Both the position numbers and the translations under genes were made by a program. 64,000 nucleotides of DNA from assembly GCF_029852145.1 (NCBI RefSeq), contig NC_079971.1, positions 17,324,667 to 17,388,666 on the forward strand, read 5' to 3'. Shown here one piece after another: positions 10,396 to 21,890 of this stretch (the stretch's first letter is position 1; each line of letters begins with the position of its first letter). The notes under the pieces were generated by a model. The model worked only from the letters and a program-made list of their open reading frames with translations, was not told the DNA's origin and did no database searches. The DNA comes from Microplitis mediator (lineage: Eukaryota > Arthropoda > Insecta > Hymenoptera > Braconidae).

Positions 10396-11355
10396 TGTAA
10401 CCGTGCAACGGCAATTTTAAGACGTGAGAGTGCGGCTCTCTCGCTTCCATTCGTTCTCTCTCTCGTTCTCGTATAGTTTCCTCGTTTACGAGTTCAGCTG
10501 AGTCTCGGCGCTAGTCTTAGCGCAGCAGCTGAGCGATTTTTGGTCACTGCGCATAAATTGGGAGGGGTCAACACGAGGTGCTGACCCGAGACAATGAATC
10601 TGAAGACGACACTTGAGCTCCAGTACGCTTACTGATCAGTCGCTCTTTTTTCTACCTTTGTTAAAATTATTTCTTTGAATATATTTCAATTTTATCCAGT
10701 GATTTTGAGTCGTGTGTTTGTGTGGTTAATTAAAACCAGAAGTGCTGCAGTGGTTCTTTTGGGATACCGATATTCAAGTATCAGTTCGTCATCGTGTCCG
10801 GATTCTATCTACCCAAGGACATCATTCACTGGAGACCAGGAAGATGGAGCGTCGTCCGATTCCGGCAGTAAGTCCCGATATTTGCTCGCCTATATATATA
10901 TATATACATTCTATAATATTTATGTATAAAGCCTCTCTCTTCAACGCGATAATTTTCCCGCAAATTTTACTTTCTCGCCACAATATTTATTCCCACGCAT
11001 ATCGTCCGGTAAATTTTCTAAAAGTTAATTGTAATAATTTCGAATATATATATAGAGCTAAGGAGAAAATTTGTATATAAGGGGTTTTGGTTAAATAAAT
11101 TACGTAAATTAAATTTATTCGAGTATTAATTATAAACTATCACCAGAGCCCTATAGATTTTAAGTTTATTTTCAGCCGCGTGTCCGGCTCAGGACGAGCC
11201 GACTCACCCCCGAGAATATCAAGTTCCCGATTCCAGAACCAGCGATAATCGACTTAAATCGATAATTTAATTAATTAATAACTAAGTTCGGGAATTATAA
11301 ATTAACAGTGGTTCTTGGCTATCTGGACACGCAGTAGCCAGGGCCCACCGTTATA
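10396..11355 (+). repeat. 3' LTR (960 bp) of the gypsy element
   Basis: Direct copy of 471-1428. The visible differences are a small change in the TA-rich tract near 11041 and one A/G change in the gtcc(a/g)gctc segment. It is followed by CTAT (11356-11359), the second copy of the target duplication. Confidence 0.95.
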
Positions 11356-11359
11356 CTAT

Positions 11360-11974
11360 TTTTGAAGGTTTAGACTATCGAAATATGCAAAAAAAAACAA
11401 AATTGAATTTTTTAAAAATCTCACACTAATAGTCCCCTAAAAATGAATATAAAAGTTTGCAGGTAAAATAAATTATTTAATTTATAAAATTAGGGCTTGT
11501 AGGAGTCAATAAAATTTAAACCTATTTATTTTGTACAATTATAGTTTAAATAAAAATTAGTTTCAATCTTTTTAAGCCAAATAACTGTTGTGTATTGTCT
11601 GTTTGGGTTATATATGCTTGATTGAATAGAACAATTATTACTGCAATAGCTAGATTCAGAGTCATTAACTTTGTATTTATTCAGCAACAATATCAGACTT
11701 GTGATTCTAAAGCATATTATATGGAAAATCTTTATAATTTTAAGAACGAGAAATTGACATTATTCAGTAGTATAAAAACAATTTAATTTTCTTATAATTT
11801 AATAATTAAATTTCAGATTTTTTCTCTCAAACATAAGAAACAGAATCCTGGTATTGAAATTCGAAACGATAAAAGTCAATTCATAACCAACATAAATTCT
11901 GCCAAGATGTACGTCAAGACATCGTTGCCATTTTAATAGATTTATTATTAATACTTCCAGTCTATTTTAGAGTT
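11360..11974 (-). other. Sequence downstream of the RGK stop codon
   Basis: AT-rich, non-coding. On the minus strand an AATAAA hexamer (TTTATT at 11941-11946) lies about 30 bases past the RGK stop codon and could be its poly(A) signal. The gypsy element sits about 620 bp beyond the stop codon. Confidence 0.4.
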
Positions 11975-12267
11975 TCATAACACATGCAGGTTTTCACAAT
12001 TTTTAAATTTGTTGTCGTCTTTTTTAAATAACCATGTGAGAACTCTATGTGCCTTTACAGTTGCTCGCATCATACTTTTTGATTTATACCAATGGTTACT
12101 TTTTGTTATCTTCTCAAGTTCTCCAGCATTCGATGGATGATTACAAATTTGGCGTTTTAGTCTTATTTGATGAAGTACACCAACGAGAAGTTCATCTACA
12201 TTATGGTTAATGCCAACAGATATTTCAATAAATTTCGCATGGTACGTATATGCTGAATATTTTCCAT
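11975..12267 (-). CDS. RGK GTPase, last coding exon
   Basis: This exon has no start codon and is recognised only after splicing. The acceptor ttgttacag ends at 12268. The first two bases complete a codon begun by the exon at 18062. It encodes 96 residues after that split codon: the end of the G domain (a FIEISVG segment, which holds the G5-like position), NVDELLVG, then the RGK C-terminal extension with basic residues and the terminal motif FKNCENLHVL before TGA at 11977-11975. A Cys-x-Asn-Leu-x-Val-Leu ending is diagnostic for RGK proteins. There is no CAAX prenylation box, as expected for this family. Confidence 0.9.
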
Positions 12268-12351
12268 CTGTAACAATTCAATGAAGTTGAATTTGTAGTT
12301 TATTAATGTAATATTAAAAAAACATGTTGAACATTATTAGGTAACAATTAT

Positions 12352-14184
12352 TGTAACGGGTATTTCCTCAGCTAAGCTATAACTTGCTAGTATCTAGGGT
12401 CGATTGAAAAAAAAAACAAGAGATGAGCAAGATTATTTTAGAATTAGTTTAGAATACGTCAAATGTAGAACGATTAAATGCTTCTTAGGTTGAGAATGAT
12501 GTCGATCCTTTTTGTGATTAACCTATTACTTTGGTTAACTAATATTTAGAATTAATAGAAAGTCCGCATTAGTTGATGTACAAATTTTATTCCAACAATT
12601 AATTAAGAAATAATAACAACAATAATGCGATTCAATAAATCAATTATATAATTATTGTAATGTTGATTGTAGTATTGTTAGTTATACATTAAGAGATAAT
12701 GCAAGAACTGGGAATTAAGTTATCGGAGTTACCCTGTTTGTAAAACAACACGATAGATTTTCATAGCTACATGTATAAAGAATATACTTGACTACAGCAC
12801 TTTCTCATATGATGTTGTTAAAATTAATTTAATCCAGACGTTGTCTAAACGAATCCACGCCCTTTAGCTGAATTCAGGGCGTCGTTCAGAATTCCAGGCC
12901 ATTGCCGAAATTATTGCGTCGTAGAAAATTCTAGGCCTATTGTGTGACAACACAAGCCAGAAATTTCGGGGTTTAGTCCAAATAAAATGAAAGTGTTAAT
13001 TACAATAGTTAAATTAAATTAATTGAATAAATAATTTAAATTTATAAAGAACCGATAATAAATGAATGATCGATTCAACAGACGCGAAAAGTCTGAGATG
13101 AAATTTAATTAATTAATAAATAAAATTATTAAATAATATTAATTAATAAATTACTGTAATAAGAAATAAAACAATAAGTAAATTAAATTATCAGTAAAGA
13201 AAGAAATATTGCGTCAAGTGTCTGAACAGTAAAGAATCGAGAAAAGTCAAAAGTAATCAGTAACGCATACTTTGAAGACTCTAAACGTGGTATTGGAATT
13301 TCTGACGTAAATTTATTGCGGTTAAAGATAATCATGAAAATTGATAAAAGTAATAGTGAGACAGGTAATTAAAAATTAATTAATTAATAAAAATATCTTT
13401 AAACTAAATTTTAATTAATTAATTTTATTCTTGATGAAGGACAGTTAATTGGATGTATATTAATTGATTAGTAATTTTAAACGGTGAATTGAATTGAAGG
13501 ATTTTAATATTGGTAAAAGGAAAATTTGTTAAAAGAATGTGTGGGTTAAAAGTGAAAATGGTGTTAGTGATATTAAAATTGTTAGTGTTAAAATCACGTA
13601 GAGGGTCACGGTGAACGCGTGAATTTGTTGTAAAGGTTATATATCACGTAGAGGGTCCAGGGGACCGCGTGAATGAATTAATTGTTAAGGTAAAAGTCAC
13701 GAAGAGGGTCCAGGGGACCACGCGGGAATAAATGTAAGGTTTTAGCCACGTAGAGAGTCTTGGTGACCGCGTGGAGGATTAAGTTAAGGTTTAGTTAAGT
13801 CGCGTGTGTGTATAATAAGTCCAGGGGACTCAGTGTGAGTGTGTGTGTGATGCCAAAGGTAGTTGGCTTAATTAAGGTTTAGGAAATCGTCAAAGGTAGT
13901 TGACGAAAATAAGTTTCAAAAAGGTCAAAGGTAGTTGACGTTAGTTAATAAGGTTTATAAGTGTTATAAGGACAAAAGGTTTATAAGGTCATATAAATAA
14001 AGGTTAAAATTGTTATTTTAAATAAAGTGTTAATAATTACAAATTATCCTTCCTCTTCGTTCTCTTACAAATTAATTAATTTACAACGACCCTGATGATC
14101 TAAGATCCGGTTCTGGGAGGCCGTTATTACTTCCAGTGGTGCCCTTAAAAAGGACGACCAGAGTAGCAGCATAGCCCCGTTATA
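12352..14184 (+). repeat. Probable solo LTR with hairpin arrays
   Basis: The segment begins TGTAACGGG and ends CCCGTTATA, inverted ends that match in eight of nine bases and resemble those of the intact gypsy element (TGTAAC, GTTATA). No coding frame is seen inside. It carries two arrays of short hairpin units (see 13595-13961). No target duplication is visible (ttat against aagg), so it may derive from recombination between different insertions, or the ends may be misjudged. It lies 84 bp upstream of the last RGK exon, within the intron. Confidence 0.45.
13595..13961 (+). repeat. Two short tandem hairpin arrays
   Basis: Four units at about 50-bp spacing (starting 13595, 13645, 13698, 13747) contain CACG(T/A)AGAGGGTC...GACC(G/A)CG(T/C)G, each able to fold through the GGTCC/GGACC and CACG/CGTG arms. 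Three further units at about 13851, 13889 and 13923 carry GTCAAAGGTAGTTGAC, another inverted repeat. Confidence 0.75.
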
Positions 14185-14720
14185 AGGTTTTAAAAATCTT
14201 ATGTCGAATGTACAGTCAAAAATTTTTAAGTGATAGGATATTATTTTTAAAAAATAATATCTGTGATGATTTTATTAAAGAGATACGACTGAAAAATATG
14301 TTTCTAGAATTACTTAGAATTATTACTGGATCAAAAACTCAATTTAATTAAATTATTACTAAATATGACCAAAAAAAAATCATCGTTTCTTAAAAAATTA
14401 CTAATTAGTTAAATGTTTAATTTAATGTAAAACTAAATTAAAAATTTAATTATTTCCTAATGATAATATGCATGGAATATTCATTGGGTACTTGGCAACA
14501 CCGCATGAAATTTAACACGGCGGCGCGGTGCTCATCGTGCGTATTACGAAGTCGGGTAAGAACACGCGTGTGACGAAGGGTTGAAGAAAAAATTTTTTTA
14601 TGCATCATGATTTTCAATTTTCTTTCATTGAAAATCTGTTTATTTAGATAAAATAATATTTTTTTAATGATATAAAAATAAAATATAACCGCGGATTTAT
14701 TCATATCTATAATTATTGTT
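14185..14720. other. Intron stretch without recognisable features
   Basis: AT-rich sequence between the probable solo LTR and the LINE. No coding frame or repeat structure that I can support. Confidence 0.5.
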
Positions 14721-15501
14721 ACTCCCGCTATATACCCGGGTTGTCTAATCTCCGTAAAGGAGAGCGGGCAACATGGTTGAGTGCCAACCGGGCGCGTCCC
14801 CAGGTGGCGGATAGGAAGACGACCGGGGTGAGAAGTGGTAGCGTACGATGACCCCCAACGGGAAGGACATTGTGGGCAGGTCACGACTGCTTTGGTTAAC
14901 AAGTGCTACAGGAATCCCGACTGGCATAAAAAACGGCCCACGGGGACCAAGGCTTTGTCGTGGAACAACTTCCCAAGCCAGTGGTAAATCATCGTGCTGA
15001 GGGCTGGATGACACAGGGGTATTGTGTCGCGAACGATGCGCCTTGGGGTACCAGGTGCAACCTCATTGTATTCAATGCACCTTTCGCTAGTATCAGGCTC
15101 TGCTGGTGGCAACTTGTATTTCCTGACTTCTCGTGGAACCAAAATGGAAAAAACAAAACAAACAAAAAACAACTTGGGATTGGAGGTTTCGTAAGATCTC
15201 CAATATTTCTGTCCATATGGACGTCTAGGAGGGTACGGAAGGCTCAGTTAACGCCGGGACTTCTGGAATTTCTACTGATGGAGGAAAGAAGAAGAACTGC
15301 AGTGGAGCTGAGAAAAAAAAGGCCCGGAAAGCTAGATTGGCTGCCTGGGAACAATTTTTGGAGCAAAGCTGTGGGGGAGTCTCTCCCTCTGTCGACAAGA
15401 CCACAGTGAAAGATGGCTCTTCGACAACTGGTTGCCCAAAAAGGCCCAGACCAGAGGACCAAACTCCACCAGAGGTTAAAAAAGTAGTAAAGTGAGGCAA
15501 G

Positions 15502-16590
15502 GTGACTTACAAGTCAACTGGTTTCGGTAACGCTGTTCGGGCGGACAAAAAGGTCGCTATAGTGCCTTCTGGCTACCCTAGCACGCTGCTGAGTCAGGAG
15601 ACGGGTGGTCTGGTCCCGCAGGCGTTAGTCAGGGCGTTGGATGCTGTCTCCACGGGGCAGCCGGTCCCATGCTTTGACGGATGCCAGCGGGATCAGGGAG
15701 CTCTGTGGGTCACCTGTGCTGACGAAAAAGCCAAACGGTGGCTGCTAGGGACTGCCCCGGCTATTAAGGTTAGAGAGGGGCTTCTTCTTCAGGCTCTGGA
15801 GAATGAGAAGCTTCCGAAACTTAAGAAGCTGACGGCGGTTTTTGGTTCCACTGAGGAAACCAAGGTTAACCTCAACAGATTGGCACGCCCAAATTCTGGG
15901 CTCACCACTCAAATGTGGCGGGTCTGAGACAGACATGTAGTGGGCAAAACCGTCCACCTAGTTCTGGGAGTAGACCAGCAGTCACTGGCGGTACTCTTGG
16001 GGTGCAACTACACTCCCTACTTCGGTCTGGGTAAGGCCCGTTATTACGAAGCCTCATCCAAGACCGTGGCTGGGGCGGGTGGAGGCGCTTCGAAAGGCAC
16101 TGTTGGTACTGCAACGAAGTCCACATCCGGAGCAGTGCCATCGGCTTGAGGTAAGGTAGAGAAGCAGAACCAGAGGACTGAAGCGGCCAGTGCTGCTCAG
16201 GAAACTGATACTGCCTCCGTAATACCTGACATTGTGGTCGTTCCACCTCCACCGTCTCCAGTAGGAGAGCCTGCCGGGTTCCTCAGTGGTGAGGAGGGGT
16301 AGAAGAAACGCCTTAGCTCGTTTTGGACCTCATTGGTAAGGCCGATTATCAAGCTGTCTCGCCTGACAGTAAGTGGGACCTCCGACGGGGAAAAGACCTT
16401 GCCTGTGGCAAGATCGGGATCTAGAGGAAGGCCTACAAAGGCAAAATCGAATGTCAAAGAGGGCCTGAAAAGGACTAAGCAAGGTAAGCAAACCACCCTT
16501 GCTCAGGCTCTGGCGGGAAACCTCCAGCTGTCCGGCTCATCGAAACATGTAGCAGCCGCAAGCAACAAAGAGGAAGACGATGGCCACTAG
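15502..16590 (+). pseudogene. LINE ORF1, DUF4780-like (broken)
   Basis: One frame runs through 15502-16590 with stops at 15925-15927, 16147-16149 and near 16300. The first block (141 residues) contains KVAIVPSGYP, WVTCADEKAKRWL, and the later segment LARPNSGLTTQMWRV. After the stop it continues with a V(D)QQSLAVL and FGLGKARY segment. These phrases are typical of the DUF4780 domain found in ORF1 of arthropod non-LTR elements. The final part is Lys/Gly rich and ends before the endonuclease ORF. ORF1 proteins bind element RNA; this copy cannot make one. Confidence 0.6.
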
Positions 16591-16894
16591 GCAGTCCCCT
16601 TTCTTTCTCAACCTATCATCCCCTACCCTTCCTCTCCCATTTCTTTCTCATCCCTTCTACTGCAATAAAAGCAATAAGACAGCCAGTGCTGCAGTTTTGG
16701 TAACTGCAGGACAGACTCATTTTTCGCAAATAAATGTTCAACACTGCAAAGCGGCCTCTGCATTGCTTAGTAGAGACCTGGCTGTGTTGCAGACAGATGT
16801 ATCCCTAATCCAAGAACCTTGGGTATACAAAGGGCAAGTCTTAGGGATAGACAGGAGACCCGCAGCTTATACGGGACTGTATTACACTGGTTAG
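16580..16894 (+). pseudogene. LINE ORF2 start, endonuclease N-terminus
   Basis: The frame encodes INVQHCKAAS followed by LAVLQTDVSLIQEPW, the first two conserved blocks of the apurinic-type endonuclease of I/R1/Jockey LINEs (Asn and Gln-Glu-Pro-Trp). It ends at a stop at 16892-16894, where the sequence jumps to the RNase H region. Confidence 0.7.
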
Positions 16895-16901
16895 CAAGCT
16901 A

Positions 16902-17348
16902 GTGAGTGCTAACTATATCAATCTCATTTGGGTACCGGGTCATAGCGATATTATAGGGAACGTCATTGCAAATGAATTAGCAAGAGTAGGGACCTGTAAA
17001 ACTGGTCCTGAGCCAGCCTGTCCAATTCTGGTGCCTTTGAGCTTCATCAGAAATCACTTGGCTCAATCACTTGGACCTGTGACAGGTTCTTGGACCTGTG
17101 ACAGGTTCTTTGACCTGTAGCTTGAGGCCGGAGGCATGCGACGTACGAGGGCACTATTTCATAGGCTATCGAAGACATTAGGTACCAGACTAGTAGAACT
17201 CAACAGATCCAAACTGAGGATTATTGTTGGGCTCGTTACAGGGCACTGGTTTACCGGAAGGCATCTGAAGCTTATGGGCATCACCGATAATTCGTTGTGC
17301 CCCAGATGCAATTCAGAGGACGAAACTCCCCTTCACCTGCTGATGTAA
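16902..17348 (+). pseudogene. LINE ORF2 end, RNase H piece and Cys-rich tail
   Basis: The frame shows LIWVPGHSDIIGN, the histidine-containing RNase H motif of I-group LINEs, then a stop at 17118-17120. After it come VGLVTGHW, the RHLKLMGI segment and CPRCNSEDETPLHLL, the zinc-binding C-terminal block of ORF2. A 22-bp direct duplication (ttggacctgtgacaggttct) at about 17070-17112 precedes the stop. Confidence 0.75.
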
Positions 17349-17576
17349 GGAAAGACATCTTGAGGATCTGTGATAGCACTCAGCCTATTCTATTAGAAGT
17401 TGGTATGCGCGGATTTCTACGATTCACGAAATCTATAAATCTGCCCATCCAACCTTTAATCTAACGAGATTGACCTAGTAGGGCCGAGTACAATGATTCA
17501 AAGGGACTGAGTGCTCGACTCTATGCCAAAAAAAGGTGTCAATTCTCACTTCAATTCAATTCAACTCCCGCTATAT

Positions 17577-18061
17577 CGGCTGTTGTGGTACTCATGATGG
17601 CGATGAAACGTTGCCAAATATCATGTTATGGCGAGAAAACATTTAGAAAGTAAAATAATTCGAATTTCATTTCAATTTTTCATTTTATAAAGAACAGGTA
17701 CATAGTGTTATTAATATACTAACGAATTACTGCAAGTATCATCTTTTTTATCTATAGTTTTTTTTCATACTTAAAATAATTTAACATATTGATATTTGTG
17801 ATTTCCCAAATTTTAAATTTGACCATTTATCTATTTGTTGATTTATTCTGTCACTATGAATGAGAGGAATTTCGCTTGTTAATAATACAACAGTGCTAAA
17901 CATAATGTTGTACAGTTATAACAATCTTCTTTTTAAAGTAAAATAATTTGAATATGTATTTTAAAAAAGAAACACAGTGCTCATAGTTATTTTTTGTCAC
18001 TCAATCATTTCAACAGAGATAGGGGTAATTTTATTTTATTTAATTCAATTAATCATATTAC
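17577..18061. other. Intron sequence before RGK exon 3, no other feature
   Basis: AT-rich. Only the exon border at its right edge is functional as far as I can see. Confidence 0.5.
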
Positions 18062-18251
18062 CTTGAAATGTTACGGCTCTAGATCGTACGAGATCGATCT
18101 TATTACCGACTAGTATAGCAGGTCGAATTCTAAGTACATTTTGGACATGGAGTTTTGACAAAAGTTCTTCAGCCTGTTGAAACGACACTTTGTCAATAAC
18201 AGAATACATTATAATGTAGGCATCGGGCTGGTTATCTTTTTCAAATTGCGC
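18062..18251 (-). CDS. RGK GTPase exon with G4 motif NKID
   Basis: The acceptor tttgttccag ends at 18252 and the donor gtaata begins at 18061. The 190-bp exon starts on a codon and ends at phase 1. It encodes 63 residues with QPDAYIIMYSVID, the SFQQAEELL helix, RPAILVGNKIDLVRSRAV. NKID is the G4 guanine-binding motif. Wording of this block is characteristic of the RGK family. The G3 DxxG motif of ordinary Ras proteins is absent, as in RGKs. Neighbouring exons fit in phase. Confidence 0.9.
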
Positions 18252-18449
18252 CTGGAACAAATTCATACTCTTGTTACTTTGATGAATAAATCGTAAAACT
18301 GTGATTTAAAGATATTATACTAATAATGGCATAGCAATAAATTTCGTTTATTTTCTTTATTAATGAATTTTAATTTTTAAATCCAAGTTTGGCCTAGTTT
18401 GTATGTTGATAGACCCCGATTGAGGTTTGATTGCGAATTATAATAACTT

Positions 18450-18943
18450 GCTAATAAGACCATAGAAATTTATATATAAGAATCATAAAAGTATATAAAC
18501 TTTTATATATACATATATGATTTTATAAAAACGTATTAAACTCTACAGTAATCATACGAATTTATTTATAACTTCATAGAAAATCACATAAATTTTTATT
18601 AATTATCTGAATTCTTAGAAGGATTTTATAAGGTTATATATGATTTCATATGATCATACATTATTATGTATAACCATATAAAACGTGCTCTTGTAATTTC
18701 ATAATGTTATTATATAACCTCATATAAAGTTACATGGAATTTTATAGAAATTTTATAAGATTATAAGAATTACTATATAATTACTGCATATAATTTATAA
18801 CATTTTGTCTCGCGATGTCATAAACTTATGTATAACTTTATAAAAAATAATATCAACTGTTATAAAATCCTTATAAAATTATATAGATTCTTATAAGAAT
18901 TTTTGAAGATCGTATGAGCTTTTATATGATCATCTATGATTAT
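18450..18943. repeat. AT-rich repeat, left part, interrupted by a TIR element
   Basis: Repeated phrases such as ttataaaatc, catataaac and ttttatatgatca run up to 18943 and resume at 23493-23690, ending with cttttttcccaggg. The same family reappears at 31890-32258. The interruption is the 4.5-kb element 18944-23484. Confidence 0.7.
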
Positions 18944-18978
18944 TAGACCGGTTCAAAAAAATCGACTATTTTTTTTTA

Positions 18979-21890
18979 ACTTCCCGCTAAGAAAATTGTA
19001 AATTTTCAAAAATTCGGGAAGTTATTGGTTTTGATCCGATTTACGAAAATTGAATTTTCATCAGATGTCGACATTTTGAGATCCTAGGAAGCTATTCTGA
19101 CTAATTTCAAGATGATGTTCGAGTGTATGTACGTACGTACGTATGTGAATACCTGTATCTTTTGAACGGATGAACCGATTTTGAACTTTAGGGTGTCATT
19201 CGACGCGGCTTGTCAATATCTTAAAGCTGCGAGAAATTGAGCTTGATCGGTAGGGCTGGTTTTAACGGGTAAAATTGGGAATATTATTGTAATTTTATAA
19301 CACAGAATAAATAGTTAATTGATTAGTGTCAAAAATTTGTAACGGATATAATTGGGTTTTTATTATAAATATATAACAGAGTAATTAATTATATGATTAC
19401 TGTCAGAGAAAAAAAACGTCAAGTCAGTTTCGTATGTTACCAGAAACTCAGAAGTTAGACGAAACAGAAAATATGTGTTGAAGAAAATTAGTGATTAAAA
19501 GTATGGTCGATTTTATCAACAAAAGAAGTAATTGTTAATTACTAAAATTTGACTGTATAAATTATCCAACTACCCCTTTTTGCTTGGTTTAGCTCGCCGG
19601 AGTCCAGGGTTCAAAAGGGGTTGTTAATTTATAGGCAGTGTTAATTAATCAATCAACAAAACTTTACGTAACTAAAAAAAAGAAACTCTTTTTTTTTAAG
19701 AAAGAAAACACAGATTTAGACAGAATAAGAAACTAGGATTTATTATTAAATAATTACAATGGCTTCCAGCCCTTTTCTACTACCTCTTACAATAATTAAT
19801 ATTGATAATTAAACGCGGTTTTAATATTATATAATCACGGCTTGTTGTTTATTCAATAATTTACACGGTTTATTGCTAATTAAGCAATTTATACACGGCT
19901 TACACGGTATACACGGCTTACACGGTATACACGGCTTACACGGCTTACACGGTTACACGGTCACACACATACTCAAAAGTTCCCGGTCTACAACGCGGTA
20001 CTACCCCTCCCGGGTGCTTCAGGGGAGTCTGGTCGACTACCCCGTCGGCCCTACACGAAGTCCCGTCCCAGAGGGTAAGCGGATGGTCTCCGTCTAACCC
20101 CTACCTACGCGGCTAGTTCTACCTACCGTACCTCAGCAGAAGGCCTGAGTACGGGGACCACAAAATCTCCCCGAGAATACAAATTTCGCTTACCTTGATC
20201 CGGTCGGACGTAGGGTAGGCGAAGTTCCAGATGTTGTCCAGGGAATGGCCTTCCTCTAGAAAACGTCTCGGGAGACTAAGTTGCCTCTACGGGCTTAAAT
20301 GCGCGGTTTTATCATTATATCTACCCGCTGTAGAGGTGAACGGGAATAAATTCCCTCGCCCTTTGTTGTTGACATCGAGAGTATACGGTTTGTAAAATTT
20401 TTCTAAGTCCCGAGTTTCAAAGTCAAAGGAAATCGAGAGAAATTAATTTTATCAAAGGTAAAATTGAATTTAAAGAAAAGGAATTCGTTAAATAAATACT
20501 AAGTCTCGAGAACTTAGCCGTGCAAGCGACGATAATCCACGCGGACGGATAAAAAATGAAAGAATGAACGATTGAAATATTAGAGTTTATTTTAATTTCA
20601 ACTAATATTTCTTGTATTTCAGTTCATTTTATAATTCTTTCAATCTCTTGAATCTTTTAAACGATTCATTTGAAATCTATATAAGCGTTTTTATTTTATT
20701 TCCTTTGACTTTGGTGCTCAGGACTTAGAATAATTTTCGCTCGGCCGCGCATTCACATACTTATACCGTACATTCACATAATTTTATATCTCGCTGAATT
20801 CATTCAACTTAAACTAAAAAAACACAGCCATATAAGTATAAATAAATAATACGTCATTTCCGAAAGAAAATAATAATGTTTATAATAAAAAATAAACCCT
20901 AATAAATAGTATATAAGAGTAATACAAAAATTTAGTTGTAAACAAAAAGTATAAGTCATATTTATAAGAAATAATAGAAATATAAATATGAAAAAGTTCT
21001 TAAGTCAGAATAAGAAATAGTAATAGGAAAGTAGTAATTAGTTGTTTACGCAAAAACATAGACCTATTATTAGAATTTTAGTCCTAGATTTAAGTATACT
21101 AGTTTTAACAATATAAACGATAGTCAAGTAGATATAAGAATAATAATTAGTGAATAAGTAGTATTAAGTCATACTAAATAGAAACATAAGTAATAGTCAA
21201 ATAGATATAAAATAAGTACAAAAGTAATTAGTTGTTTAAACATAGTATTTAGAATTTTAGGCCTAGGTTTAAGTATACTAGTTGTAATAGTTTTTAAGTA
21301 ATTTTAGTAACAATAGTCATAGTGATAAGAAAAAAAAAATAGATTAAGCACAAAATATCACAATTTCACATCACAGGTGCCCTCGAATACTGGTCCTCTC
21401 CAGCTCACCATTACATGGTTCAGAGATATTCCAAAAATAAAATTTTTTTCAAAAATGTTTTTTTTGGATAACTTTTAATGTGCTTGATGGATTGATTCCA
21501 AAATGGACTGGGTTCTAGAGCTTTATAAGCCGCGTCGAATGCCACCTCAACCATCGAAATCGGTTCATTCGTTCAAGAGAAACCGTTGTCGAAAGAATTA
21601 AAAAATTTTTTTTTTATTTTATTTCAAATATCTCAAAAACGACTCAATAAATCGGATTCAAAATTCGATCAGCTTTAGAACTTGATAAAACACGTCGATT
21701 GCCACCTCAACCGTCTCAATCGGTTAATTCGTTTGAGAGATATCGTTGGAGAAAAAATGATAAAAAACTATTTTTTTCGAAAAGAACGGCATACAAAAGT
21801 ATTTTCGAGTTCGAAGAGCTGGAAAATGTATACAGGACAAAGAACAGCGGGAAGTTTTAGAGCTGGCCCACAGGGTCAACTGATAGACAG
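18979..21890. mobile_element. Probable insertion inside the left arm of the TIR element
   Basis: The right arm reads straight from tttttttt into caaaacccgcag, whereas the left arm is interrupted after its T-run by about 2.9 kb that starts aacttcccgct and ends near gatagacag. The T-run recurs at the far side (about 21892). The first 300 bp carry phrases such as ttttgaacggatgaaccg that I associate with dispersed repeats of parasitoid wasps. A GC-richer stretch lies at 19980-20340, and tacacgg repeats at 19885-19965. No coding frame is supported. Confidence 0.4.
19862..19966. repeat. tacacgg/cttacacgg short tandem repeat
   Basis: Irregular repeats of cttacacggtatacacgg produce a low-complexity stretch. 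It yields a spurious Gly-Ile-His-Gly reading frame. Confidence 0.7.

Larger units (their letters stand above)
471..11355 (+). mobile_element. Ty3/gypsy-type LTR retrotransposon, near full length
   Basis: Two direct LTRs (471-1428 and 10396-11355) enclose a primer site, gag, a protease-RT-RNase H-integrase region and a third ORF. The 4-bp target duplication CTAT lies at 467-470 and 11356-11359, flush with the LTR ends (TGTAAC at the start, GTTATA at the end). The domain order, with integrase after RNase H, is that of Ty3/gypsy. By hand I see only about three substitutions and one 2-bp indel between the LTRs, so the insertion is young. The pol frame nevertheless has three in-frame stops and one frame change. 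The lineage within Ty3/gypsy is not assigned; the tRNA-Lys primer site would suit an Osvaldo-like group, but this is a guess. Confidence 0.95.
14734..17563 (+). mobile_element. Deleted LINE (I/Jockey/R1-like) with 13-bp target duplication
   Basis: ACTCCCGCTATAT occurs at 14721-14733 and 17564-17576 and brackets the element. The 3' end is a short CAATT-type repeat (17541-17563) and not poly(A), as in several I/R1-group elements. Inside are a DUF4780-like ORF1, the start of an endonuclease and the end of ORF2 (RNase H signature plus Cys-rich tail). The reverse transcriptase is missing, so an internal deletion joins the endonuclease to RNase H near 16895. The insertion lies in the last RGK intron, opposite in orientation to the gene. 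Confidence 0.85.

Noticed and set aside
13595..13800. Regularly spaced repeats that might be a CRISPR array
   Set aside because: The spacers are short and AT-rich, the units diverge, the context is a eukaryotic LTR, and there are no cas genes.
14450..15216. Overlapping minus-strand frames at the left end of the LINE
   Set aside because: They oppose the LINE coding strand and show no homology.
19338..21416. A solo LTR from TGTAACGG to CCATTACA inside the nested insertion
   Set aside because: The ends are weakly inverted and no target duplication is present, so I left it as an undefined insertion.
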